Below, piece by piece: positions 1 to 6,083 of a stretch of DNA of 7,332 bases. Source of the stretch: Chloroflexi bacterium UBA2235 (GTDB lineage: Bacteria > Chloroflexota > UBA11872 > UBA12225); NCBI GenBank assembly GCA_002347925.1, contig DDYL01000174.1, forward strand, positions 1 through 7,332, read 5' to 3'. A program made the position numbers and the translations under genes. A model generated the notes under the pieces. It was not told where the DNA came from. It was given only the letters and a program-made list of their open reading frames with translations, and did not search any database. Each line of letters opens with the position of its first letter. Positions within the stretch are counted from its first letter, which is position 1.

Positions 1-872
1 TTGGGGACCCGGATAGTGACGCGCCCTTCCTCAGAACTCATGACTTCGCCGATGCCCTTGACAATCTCGCCAATTCGCTCACTCCCGGTCTCCAATTCGA
101 CCGTAAGGGTCTTGTACGAGGAAAACCGCGCCACGAGAGAAGAGAGGTCTCCGTCAAAGAGTAGTTTGCCGTGGTGTATGACGATCACGCGCTTGCAGAG
201 TGCTTCAACGTCGGCCATGTAGTGGCTTGTCAGCAGGACCGTCGCGCCGTGGCGGCGGTTGTATTCGGCGACGAACGTGCGGATCCGCCGCTGCATCGTG
301 ACGTCGAGGCCGATGGTCGGTTCGTCGAGAAACAAGACCTTGGGTTGGTGAAGGAGTGAGACGGCAATCTCGCACTTCATGCGCTCGCCGAGGGAGAGTT
401 GGCGGACGGGCTTGGGGAGAACGGGTTCCAGATCAAGTAGGTCAACGAGTTCGTCGAGAGTTCGTCGGTAGTCTGGCCGGGGGACGCGGTAGATTGCGCG
501 GTGCAATTCAAAGGAGTCTGTCGCGGGAATGTCCCACGCCAGTTGATTCCGCTGACCCATCACGAGGGTGACCTGACGCAGAAATGCACGTTCGCGGCGT
601 GAAGGTTCGTACCCCAGTACCCGGACGTGACCTCCTGTCGGGTAAAGCAGACCTGACAACATTTTTAGGGTTGTCGTCTTGCCTGCGCCATTTGGACCGA
701 GGAACCCCGTTACCTCACCCGGGTTCACCACGATGGACAGGTCGTCCACCGCATGGACGTCACGCGCGGTCCGCCTTACGAGCGAGCGAAGTGAGGCCAT
801 GATGCCTGGTTCGCGCACAGGGACGGAATACGTCTTCCGCAGTCGGGAGACCTCTACTGCTGGTGTGACCAT
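1..872 (-). CDS. ABC-2-type exporter ATP-binding protein (COG4586-like), C-terminus cut by window edge
   Basis: This is the cytoplasmic ATPase subunit of an ABC transporter, probably an exporter of the ABC-2 / daunorubicin-resistance type whose membrane subunits would lie to the left of the window. Seen in the 290 visible residues: Walker A GPNGAGKTT (59-67), Q-loop Gln106, signature LSLGE (158-162) in place of LSGGQ, Walker B VLFLDE (178-183), D-loop GLD (187-189) and switch His216 in TSHYMADVE. The N-terminal KTYSV strand, an insert of roughly 20 residues before the first core strand (REPGIMASLRSLVRR), and the stretches VMGQRNQLAWD and PTIGLDVTMQRRIR are typical of the uncharacterised COG4586 group. 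That group usually runs to about 320-340 residues, so some 30-50 are missing. The ATG at 872 is chosen because it places the first conserved strand at residue 6; no Shine-Dalgarno is visible. The transported substrate cannot be told from the sequence. Confidence 0.93.
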   Translation of the reverse strand, partial: MVTPAVEVSRLRKTYSVPVREPGIMASLRSLVRRTARDVHAVDDLSIVVNPGEVTGFLGPNGAGKTTTLKMLSGLLYPTGGHVRVLGYEPSRRERAFLRQVTLVMGQRNQLAWDIPATDSFELHRAIYRVPRPDYRRTLDELVDLLDLEPVLPKPVRQLSLGERMKCEIAVSLLHQPKVLFLDEPTIGLDVTMQRRIRTFVAEYNRRHGATVLLTSHYMADVEALCKRVIVIHHGKLLFDGDLSSLVARFSSYKTLTVELETGSERIGEIVKGIGEVMSSEEGRVTIRVP

Positions 873-875
873 TGG

Positions 876-902
876 CGGAAGGGTACCTGCATGGTACTTC
901 CG
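876..902 (-). promoter_or_regulatory. Hairpin directly upstream of the ABC ATPase start codon
   Basis: An imperfect inverted repeat ends three bases before the ATPase start codon. The outer arms CGGAAG (876-881) and CTTCCG (897-902) pair over 6 bp. A two-base GG bulge (882-883) follows, then the inner arms TACC (884-887) and GGTA (893-896), and a five-base loop (888-892). In the mRNA this stem covers the whole region where a Shine-Dalgarno would sit, so it could hinder initiation. As DNA it could equally be an operator in the divergent promoter region. The pairing is seen; the function is inferred. I find no other convincing site in the 873-1038 spacer. Confidence 0.4.
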
Positions 903-1038
903 GCAGGATTGCTCGTCGCAGGCGGGTTCTCCGCTTCACGGTTGCGGCGTGTGCCACACTGGTCGGGACACTCAAACGAAGGACACAGTGGAAGGGGTCA
1001 TCTGCGTTGGACTTCCCGACCACATTGGGGGCAAGACA

Positions 1039-2124
1039 ATGATTGGTGAGGCTGTTGGGGTTCTAGGCGGTGGAAATACCGCGTTCGCGGTTGCCGCGAA
1101 GCTAGCTCTCGAAGGGCACCGGGTGCGCCTGTGGGAACATCCGTCGCAGGCAAGCGCGGTCTCCGCGATTACTTCGGGTCGCCAAATCCGCCTGACCGGT
1201 GTCGGTGGCGAAGGTTCCGCGACGCTGGAGTGCGTCTCCACCGAAGCGGCTGACGTCCTCCATGACGCAACGCTGCTGCTGGCACCCGTGCCCAGCTACG
1301 CGCAGGGCGCGTTCCTCGACGCCATCAGTGCGCACCTTTTGCCGAAGCATGTACTGGCGTTCCTGCCTGGAAATTCCGGCACGCTCGCAGCGGCGCACCG
1401 CTTTCGTGGCGCCGGTAGGACACCATCCCCTCTCCTTATCGAGAGTGACACGGCTCCATACGTCTGCCGAAAGCTCGGTCCGGATCATGTCCATATATTT
1501 GGAGTTGTCCCGGCGATGGGGGTTGGCGCGCTGCCGGCGTCACGGAGCGATGAGGCTGTTGCACTTCTTGCCCCTCTGTTCCCCGGCGTTGTCGCTTATC
1601 CCCACGCACTTGCGGCGGCGCTTGGCGCGATGAACCCTATTGTTCATCCGCCGGGTGTGCTGATGAACGCTGGCCGGATTGAATACTCGCGCGGCGATTT
1701 CTACTTTTATGAGGAGGGCGTGACGCCCGGCGTGGTGCGGGTCATCGAGGCGCTTGATGGTGAACGCCGGGCGCTTGGGGAGGCGTTGGGGCTGTCGTTG
1801 TTGCCGGTAGCCGATGCTTTCCATGCCGCAGGTTTCGGACCGAAAGGTGACCTGTGGGCAACCATCAATGGAAGCAGGATGCTCACCGCGCTCCGTGCAC
1901 CCGGGTCGTTGCAAACCAGGTGGCTTTCAGAAGACATTCCGTTTGGACTGCGGACCTGGGTCGGGATTGGTGAACAGATCGGCGTTGCGATGCCGGTCGC
2001 CCGGGCGCTCATCGAACTTGGAAACGCACTCATGGGATCTGATGCCTGGTCAGTCGGAAGGGGTCCTGCCGAACTTGGGATCATGGGACTTGACCGCAAA
2101 GGCATTGAAAATCTTCTTGCGTAG
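1039..2124 (+). CDS. NAD(P)-dependent opine dehydrogenase-family oxidoreductase
   Basis: The 361-residue protein belongs to the octopine/nopaline dehydrogenase family, soluble enzymes that reductively condense an amino acid with a 2-keto acid (or the reverse) using NAD(P)H. Seen: an N-terminal Rossmann fold with beta strand AVGVLGGGNTAFAVA (glycines 10-12), a hydrophobic strand LLLAPVPSYAQ, and LAFLPGNSGTLAA. The C-terminal helical domain opens with AMNPIVHPPGVLMNAGRIE, where His203 matches the conserved catalytic histidine of the family; GFGPKGDLWATI and RWLSEDIPFGL follow. The length fits the family (about 360-400). The ATG at 1039 is chosen because the nucleotide-binding strand then starts at residue 5; a G-run at 1027-1031 is a weak ribosome site. 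The open frame continues upstream to 679, but that stretch is antisense to the ABC gene and looks non-coding. The true substrate is unknown; many environmental members are annotated only at family level. Confidence 0.9.
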   Translation: MIGEAVGVLGGGNTAFAVAAKLALEGHRVRLWEHPSQASAVSAITSGRQIRLTGVGGEGSATLECVSTEAADVLHDATLLLAPVPSYAQGAFLDAISAHLLPKHVLAFLPGNSGTLAAAHRFRGAGRTPSPLLIESDTAPYVCRKLGPDHVHIFGVVPAMGVGALPASRSDEAVALLAPLFPGVVAYPHALAAALGAMNPIVHPPGVLMNAGRIEYSRGDFYFYEEGVTPGVVRVIEALDGERRALGEALGLSLLPVADAFHAAGFGPKGDLWATINGSRMLTALRAPGSLQTRWLSEDIPFGLRTWVGIGEQIGVAMPVARALIELGNALMGSDAWSVGRGPAELGIMGLDRKGIENLLA

Positions 2125-2144
2125 AGAGACTCGCCTTGGCACGC

Positions 2145-2150
2145 TAAACT
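2145..2150 (+). promoter_or_regulatory. Possible -10 box for a leaderless small ORF
   Basis: TAAACT fits the TAnnnT -10 pattern. It lies 20 bases after the stop of the oxidoreductase gene and exactly six bases before the GTG at 2157, the spacing expected if transcription starts on that codon. There is no matching -35 element. Weak evidence on its own. Confidence 0.25.
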
Positions 2151-2153
2151 CGG

Positions 2154-2363
2154 ATGGTGAGTGGAGCGGGGTTGCCAGGACCAAGCAAGGTTGAAAGCGA
2201 CGGGGCATCGTCGCCAGCTTCTCAAAGCACCGGGGACAAGTGGGCGCCACGCGTGGAGGGAGAAGAGGGTGACCCGACGTGGTTTGACTTTGTATTCGGT
2301 GGGGCGGTAGTTGCTGTGGTTGGTGTTGGCATCTTGTGGGCGATGGGGTATGTCTCCTTCTGA
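2154..2363 (+). CDS. Small single-pass membrane protein, hypothetical
   Basis: I do not recognise this 69-residue ORF. Residues 1-42 are rich in Gly, Ser, Pro, Asp and Glu and look disordered. Residues 44-68 form one strongly hydrophobic segment (FDFVFGGAVVAVVGVGILWA and on), so the product would be a tail-anchored or single-pass membrane peptide with only Phe69 beyond the helix. It begins 29 bases after the oxidoreductase stop on the same strand and ends 22 bases short of the convergent acuC. There is no Shine-Dalgarno before the ATG at 2154. The adjacent GTG at 2157 is an alternative start that would suit leaderless translation from the TAAACT box. The abrupt change from polar to membrane-type residues argues for a real gene, but the short length leaves doubt. 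Any relation to the neighbouring oxidoreductase is unsupported. Confidence 0.55.
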   Translation: MVSGAGLPGPSKVESDGASSPASQSTGDKWAPRVEGEEGDPTWFDFVFGGAVVAVVGVGILWAMGYVSF

Positions 2364-2385
2364 CGAACCCAGTCTCGTGCCTTGA

Positions 2386-3495
2386 TCAGAGCCCGTGAAT
2401 CGGAAACACGAGTTGCTTCAGGGTGTCTACTACTCCCTTTGCCTCGTCCATGACGCGTGACGATGCGCCAGGATCGAGAATCGGTGCGGATTTTGGTCCG
2501 TGCAGCCAATTGCTTTTGACCGGAAGTCCGGAAAACGCAGCAAACATCGAGGCCCAGATCCGGGGTGTCGCTTCAACGTCGTATCCGCCTCCACCGATTG
2601 CGACCAGACGCCCCCCCGAGATGGACCTGAGACGTTCGGCCACCCGCACGTAAACGTTTTCCGTGAGTAGCAAGTGCGCAAGTGGGTCGGCGTGGTACGC
2701 GTCTGCACCACATTGCACGAGTGTGATGTCTGGGCGGAATGCGCCGTGAAGGGGAGGAACAATTTCCTCGAACGCCCACATCCACGTCTTGTCGTCCGAG
2801 TACGGTGCCATTGGGATGTTTACTGCGAATCCCGTGCCGGGTCCGGTCCCGATCGAATTGGCGAGGCCCCCCGGTGGCCCGGGAAAGAGGTAGCGGGTCG
2901 ATTCGTGAATCGAGACGGTAAGGACTTGGGGGTCGCTTGCAAACATGGCTTCAACGCCATCGCCATGGTGGACGTCGAGATCCACGTACATGACCCTCAT
3001 CCCACGGTCGCGGGCCCATGCGATACCGACAGCAGCGTCGTTGAAGACCCCGAACCCACTTGCTGTCGCGGGCATGGCATGGTGGTTGACGCCTCCAGAC
3101 GGGACGAATGCGACCTTGGCGTTGCCGGTGGAGACCTGTTGGAGGGCGTGGATAACGCCTCCGCTGACATTGCGGGCAATTGACCCCATCTCGGGATACG
3201 GTGGGTTGTCGCCGTGTGAGGAAAATCCGAATCGCTTCACTTCTCCGGATGGAACCCTTCCCATGGCTCCTGGAAACGACAGCCGGTCGACCATTGCGAT
3301 GTACGAAAGGTCATGGACACGCGCAATATCCATGTCTGTTGCCATCGGTGGAGCCACTACCGTAACCAGTTCTGCCCATCCGTTGCGTGGGTCGGTAATG
3401 AGAGACTGAGCGTCATCTGCTCGGCCGGGCTTGAGCGGGTGGGACACGGGCATGTGGGAGGCAATCATCGCTGGACCGTGGACAAGTAGGTTCAT
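2386..3495 (-). CDS. acuC: AcuC-type zinc-dependent deacetylase (histone deacetylase superfamily)
   Basis: The 369-residue protein is a zinc-dependent lysine deacetylase of the arginase/HDAC fold. In Bacillus, AcuC removes acetyl groups from acetyl-CoA synthetase and so reactivates it; the substrate here is inferred, not shown. All catalytic elements are present: the tandem His138-His139 in GGVNHHAM, YVDLDVHHGDG with zinc ligands Asp174 and His176, the third ligand Asp265 in VQCGADAYHADPL, and the transition-state Tyr305 in GGGGYDV. SIHESTRYLFPG (195-206) is characteristic of AcuC rather than of other bacterial HDAC-like enzymes, and the length matches AcuC. The start at 3495 is supported by GGGAG at 3502-3506, six bases upstream, and by the usual N-terminal layout. 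The open frame runs on to 3861, but that part overlaps the neighbouring gene and reads as non-coding. It follows the 3543-3974 gene by 47 bases, so the two are probably one operon. No AcuA acetyltransferase is in view. Confidence 0.93.
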   Translation of the reverse strand: MNLLVHGPAMIASHMPVSHPLKPGRADDAQSLITDPRNGWAELVTVVAPPMATDMDIARVHDLSYIAMVDRLSFPGAMGRVPSGEVKRFGFSSHGDNPPYPEMGSIARNVSGGVIHALQQVSTGNAKVAFVPSGGVNHHAMPATASGFGVFNDAAVGIAWARDRGMRVMYVDLDVHHGDGVEAMFASDPQVLTVSIHESTRYLFPGPPGGLANSIGTGPGTGFAVNIPMAPYSDDKTWMWAFEEIVPPLHGAFRPDITLVQCGADAYHADPLAHLLLTENVYVRVAERLRSISGGRLVAIGGGGYDVEATPRIWASMFAAFSGLPVKSNWLHGPKSAPILDPGASSRVMDEAKGVVDTLKQLVFPIHGL

Positions 3496-3542
3496 GAGTT
3501 GCTCCCGTCGACTGGTAGACGCGAAATCAGATCTGGACGAGA

Positions 3543-3974
3543 TCAGTCGGCGATCGCAGTCGCCCCGTAGCGCGTCACAAACAGGACTGACCCGCCGACC
3601 CGCCGGAACATGACCTCCACTCCGTGGTAGATCTCGACCGTGTGGATCTCCTTCGCGGTGACCGCGATCAAGGGGACCGTTCTGTGAGGGACCAGCAGGC
3701 GCACGTCGACACGCCTGATTGATGGCCAGAGAACGACTGCTAGCGATGAGCCCGGCAAGTCCACGCACGGCACAGAGAGCTCGAAGACCGGTTGGCCATG
3801 GAGCGCATATGGTGCGAGTGTCACTGGAACTCCGAGTTCCTGAACGATGGATGCAAGGCACTCTCTATCAAATGGCAAGCGCGTCGCGCTACGCTTAGCC
3901 GGCGACACGTTGCCAGGCCAACATTCGGGCAACGGTTCCGCATCAGATGTGTCAGTCGACTTCATCCGGTTCAT
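3543..3974 (-). CDS. Hypothetical protein upstream of acuC
   Basis: I do not recognise this 143-residue protein. It has no signal peptide and no membrane segment, so it is probably cytoplasmic. Residues 1-33 are polar and low in order. The rest alternates hydrophobic residues in short strands (VDLPGSSLAVVLWPSIRRVD, then VEVMFRRVGGSVLFVTRYG), suggesting a small mostly-beta domain. Codons in the second half strongly favour G or C at the third position, which supports real coding in this frame over the competing acuC-extension frame. The ATG at 3974 lacks a Shine-Dalgarno but lies nine bases after a TACAAT box, so a near-leaderless start is plausible; Met4 (3965) is the alternative. It stops 47 bases before acuC on the same strand, so co-transcription is likely. 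An accessory or substrate role for the deacetylase would be a guess. Confidence 0.72.
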   Translation of the reverse strand: MNRMKSTDTSDAEPLPECWPGNVSPAKRSATRLPFDRECLASIVQELGVPVTLAPYALHGQPVFELSVPCVDLPGSSLAVVLWPSIRRVDVRLLVPHRTVPLIAVTAKEIHTVEIYHGVEVMFRRVGGSVLFVTRYGATAIAD

Positions 3975-3983
3975 CTGACACCG

Positions 3984-3989
3984 ATTGTA
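3984..3989 (-). promoter_or_regulatory. Probable -10 box for the hypothetical-acuC operon
   Basis: TACAAT on the minus strand is a near-consensus -10 hexamer nine bases upstream of the ATG at 3974. A TTGCCC element lies 15 bases further upstream, a slightly short spacing for a -35. The predicted start would leave about three untranslated bases, consistent with the missing Shine-Dalgarno. It is the best promoter candidate in the 109-base gap between the tRNA and this gene. Confidence 0.4.
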
Positions 3990-4083
3990 GACCGGTCACT
4001 GCTCGGGCAATCTGTTGACTTGGAACTGATTGGGTTGGCGTGTTCTGGGCTGTTCCCTAGCAGCAACGGTGTGTGCGCCACGG

Positions 4084-4156
4084 TGCCCCGGGCGCGAATT
4101 GAACGCGCGACCGACCGCTTAGAAGGCGGCTGCTCTATCCACTGAGCTACCGGGAC
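4084..4156 (-). tRNA. tRNA-Arg (anticodon TCT)
   Basis: This is a complete 73-base cloverleaf. The acceptor stem is GTCCCGG with CCGGGGC (one wobble pair at 2-71), followed by discriminator A. The D arm is GCTC/GAGC around AGTGGATA. The anticodon stem GCCGC/GCGGT encloses loop CTTCTAA with anticodon TCT, which reads AGA (and possibly AGG) arginine codons. The T arm is GCGCG/CGCGC around TTCAATT. No CCA is encoded (the next bases are CCG), so the end must be added by CCA-adding enzyme. It sits alone between mdh and the acuC operon and is transcribed in the same direction; I see no strong promoter directly upstream. Confidence 0.97.
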
Positions 4157-4186
4157 ATGATCATTAGGCCACTAGGGCCGAGTGGA

Positions 4187-4216
4187 GGATCCGCAAACGA
4201 GGTCATTTGCGGACCC
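4187..4216 (-). terminator. Stem-loop after mdh, probable terminator without U-tract
   Basis: An inverted repeat begins nine bases beyond the mdh stop codon. TCCGCAAA (4190-4197) pairs with TTTGCGGA (4206-4213) around an eight-base loop. In the minus-strand RNA the stem extends by a G-U pair and two G-C pairs to 11 bp (4187-4189 with 4214-4216). No run of T follows, so it would be a U-less terminator or an RNA-stabilising 3' hairpin. It separates mdh from the downstream tRNA-Arg. Confidence 0.5.
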
Positions 4217-4224
4217 GACGGATC

Positions 4225-5160
4225 CTACAGGCCCATGACCTGAACGAGGGACCGCACACTTGCCGCCGTGCGGTGAAGTGCGGCGCTCTCTTCCGCAGAG
4301 AGATCTATTTCGATCACTTGTTCGATGCCACCCGCACCGAGCTTGCACGGCACACCGACGAAGAGGTCGCTTATGCCGTACTCACCCTCAAGGTATGCCG
4401 ATGACGGAAGGATCTGCTTGCGGTCAAGCAGGATTGCCGTGACCATTTGCGCCGTCGCTGCCGCCGGTGCCTGATACGCGCTCCCTGTCTTGAGCAGGTC
4501 CACAATCTCCTGCCCGCCCTTGCGAGTGCGCTCGACGATCGATGCGAGCCTTTCCGGGGAAAGTAACTTCGCTACCGGCACCCCCCCGACGGTGGTGTAG
4601 CTGGTGAGTGGCACCATGTCGTCACCGTGTCCACCAAGGACGTACGCTTGGACACTCTCCACCGACACTCCGAGCTCCATGGCAAGAAAGGTACGAAACC
4701 TGGCGGTGTCTAGGACGCCTGCCTGTCCAATGACCCGGGACTTTGGAAACCCGGCGGACTTGAACGCAAGGTGAGCCATTGCATCGAGTGGGTTGTTGAC
4801 CATCAGCAGCACGCAGTTTGGCGAGTGTTTGACAATCTCGGTGACGTTGTCGGTCACAATCTTCTGGTTGATGAGGAGAAGGTCATCGCGGCTCATTCCG
4901 GGTTTCCGGGGTGCGCCGGATGTGAAGACCACGACATCGCTGTTTGCCGTGAGCGGGTAATCTCCCGGCAAAGTCGCTCCGGTGATCTTGCAGTCGTAAC
5001 CCACGATCGGCCCGGCTTCGGCGAGGTCAAGCGCCTTGCCTTGTGAAACCCCGTCAAAGACGTCGGCCAGGACAAGGTCGGCAATGCCGGTCTCGGCAAG
5101 CCGTTGGGCGACTGACCCACCGACGTTACCTGCTCCGACGATGGTGACTTTCTTTCGCAT
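4225..5160 (-). CDS. mdh: Malate dehydrogenase, LDH-like type
   Basis: The 311-residue cytoplasmic enzyme oxidises malate to oxaloacetate with NAD+ in the TCA cycle. Seen: Rossmann motif GAGNVGG (9-15); Asp33 ending the second strand, which favours NAD over NADP; the active-site loop GAPRKPGMSRDDLL, with Arg85 at the position that selects malate (Gln in lactate dehydrogenases) and Arg91; Asn123 in NNPLD; Asp151 and Arg154 in VLDTARFR; and catalytic His178 in GGHGDDM. All expected catalytic residues are present, and the length is typical of the 310-residue LDH-like MDH group found in Bacillus and Chloroflexus. NNP replaces the more usual TNP. The ATG at 5160 has TTAGGAG at 5167-5173, six bases upstream. 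It lies downstream of sdhB in the same direction, but a terminator between them suggests its own promoter. Confidence 0.97.
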   Translation of the reverse strand: MRKKVTIVGAGNVGGSVAQRLAETGIADLVLADVFDGVSQGKALDLAEAGPIVGYDCKITGATLPGDYPLTANSDVVVFTSGAPRKPGMSRDDLLLINQKIVTDNVTEIVKHSPNCVLLMVNNPLDAMAHLAFKSAGFPKSRVIGQAGVLDTARFRTFLAMELGVSVESVQAYVLGGHGDDMVPLTSYTTVGGVPVAKLLSPERLASIVERTRKGGQEIVDLLKTGSAYQAPAAATAQMVTAILLDRKQILPSSAYLEGEYGISDLFVGVPCKLGAGGIEQVIEIDLSAEESAALHRTAASVRSLVQVMGL

Positions 5161-5177
5161 GGTGTTCTCCTAAGGTG

Positions 5178-5183
5178 AGTGTA
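5178..5183 (-). promoter_or_regulatory. Candidate -10 box for mdh
   Basis: TACACT on the minus strand lies in the 40 bases between the sdhB terminator and the mdh start, the only room for a dedicated promoter. It would give a leader of about 11 bases that keeps most of the TTAGGAG ribosome site. No clear -35 is seen, so the support is positional. Confidence 0.25.
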
Positions 5184-5200
5184 GCGATTAGGCGTGTTTC

Positions 5201-5234
5201 ATAGAAAAGGCGCCGACCCCAAAGGATCGGCGCC
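5201..5234 (-). terminator. Rho-independent terminator of the sdh operon
   Basis: The perfect 8-bp arms GGCGCCGA (5209-5216) and TCGGCGCC (5227-5234), one mismatch, two more G-C pairs and a four-base loop form a strong GC hairpin. On the minus strand it is followed by TTTTCTAT (5208-5201). It starts 32 bases past the sdhB stop and faces the right way to end sdhB transcription. On the plus strand no T-run follows. Confidence 0.9.
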
Positions 5235-5266
5235 AGTTGATCACTGTGGGAGTGTCACGCCGGCGC

Positions 5267-6070
5267 TTACCGGGTACCTCCGAAGGATGCCTTCGTGAAT
5301 TCGCGGTTCATGCGGGCGATATTTGAGATGGATATTCCCTTTGGGCAAACTGCCTCGCACTCTCCTTCATTGGAGCACGAGCCAAACCCTTCGGCATCCA
5401 TTTGCTGCACCATCCGGATGGCGCGCCGTGACCGTTCCGGGTTTCCTTGCGGGAGAAGTGCAAGGTGCGACACCTTGGCACCCACGAAGAGTGCGGCTGA
5501 TGCGTTCTTGCATTGAGCAACGCACGCTCCGCAAGCAATGCATGCCGCCGCGTCCATGGCCATGTCAGCATTCTGCTTCGGAACCAACACGGCGTTGGCA
5601 TCTGGAGCAGCGCCGGTATTGACAGAAATGAAGCCTCCGGCAACGATGATCCGGTCAAATGCGCTTCGGTCGATGACAAGGTCGCGAACGACCGGGAATG
5701 CTTCCGCGCGCCACGGCTCAACGACGATTTCATCACCGGAACGGAAAGTACGCATGTGCAGCTGGCACGTGGTTGTCCCGGCGAGCGGGCCATGTGCCTT
5801 GCCGTTGATCATGATCCCGCATGACCCGCAGATACCCTCTCGGCAATCCGAGTCAAAATCGACCGGATCCTGACCAGTTCGAATGAGTGACTCATTCAGA
5901 ACGTCAAGCATCTCCAGGAACGACATGTCTGGCGAGACGTCATTGAGCGTGTAGTCGACCAGCTTGCCATCGGCATCGGGTCCCTTCTGACGCCAGACCT
6001 TCAATTTGATCTTCATGGAACTCGCCGCGGAATGACTGCCCTCTAGGATGGGACGTGATTGAGCAACCAT
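5267..6070 (-). CDS. sdhB: Succinate dehydrogenase / fumarate reductase iron-sulfur subunit
   Basis: This subunit carries electrons from the SdhA flavin to the membrane quinone site of respiratory complex II. Seen, numbering from the 6070 start (267 residues): a plant-ferredoxin-like domain with [2Fe-2S] cysteines 76, 81, 84 (CREGICGSC) and 102. A helical domain follows, with CIACGACVAQC (177, 180, 183, 187) and CSNEGECEAVC (232, 238, 242) for the [4Fe-4S] and [3Fe-4S] clusters. Motifs such as KVWRQ and LPQGNPERSRRAIRMV place it in the group with about 250 residues found with Geobacter-, Bacteroidetes- or mycobacterial Sdh1-like flavoproteins. The 6070 start has AGGAAGG six bases upstream but adds 18 residues (MVAQSRPILEGSHSAASS) to the usual N-terminus; the start at 6016 (MKIKLKVWRQ, 249 residues) fits family length but has only a weak ribosome site. 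It follows sdhA by 101 bases and is the last gene of its operon. Confidence 0.95.
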   Translation of the reverse strand: MVAQSRPILEGSHSAASSMKIKLKVWRQKGPDADGKLVDYTLNDVSPDMSFLEMLDVLNESLIRTGQDPVDFDSDCREGICGSCGIMINGKAHGPLAGTTTCQLHMRTFRSGDEIVVEPWRAEAFPVVRDLVIDRSAFDRIIVAGGFISVNTGAAPDANAVLVPKQNADMAMDAAACIACGACVAQCKNASAALFVGAKVSHLALLPQGNPERSRRAIRMVQQMDAEGFGSCSNEGECEAVCPKGISISNIARMNREFTKASFGGTR

Positions 6071-6076
6071 TGCTGA

Positions 6077-6083
6077 CCTTCCT
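6077..6083 (-). promoter_or_regulatory. Ribosome binding site that supports the longer sdhB start
   Basis: AGGAAGG on the minus strand is spaced six bases from the ATG at 6070 and is the best Shine-Dalgarno in the sdhA-sdhB gap in the sdhB frame. It favours the 267-residue form over the family-length 6016 start, where only a weak GGCGAG is present. Confidence 0.6.

Noticed and set aside
949..959. Short palindrome GTGTG-C-CACAC in the divergent spacer
   Set aside because: Eleven bases with five-base arms is easily expected by chance, and it has no clear relation to a promoter.
679..1038. Upstream extension of the opine-dehydrogenase frame, including a GTG at 988
   Set aside because: It runs antisense through the ABC ATPase gene and would put 120 unrelated residues before the Rossmann strand that normally begins the protein.
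1540..2225. Minus-strand ORFs of 124 and 172 codons opposite the oxidoreductase gene
   Set aside because: The plus-strand gene carries clear family motifs. The antisense frames are Arg/Ser/Pro-rich, have no recognisable motif and end in the coding region.
3496..3861. N-terminal extension of the acuC reading frame by 122 codons
   Set aside because: It overlaps the 3543-3974 gene in another frame, reads as Arg/Ser/Pro-rich shadow sequence, and acuC has a proper Shine-Dalgarno and family-length start at 3495.
4160..4190. Possible tRNA-Arg promoter (TAATGA near 4165)
   Set aside because: It lacks the final T of a -10 consensus, is only a few bases from the mature tRNA end and has no -35 partner.
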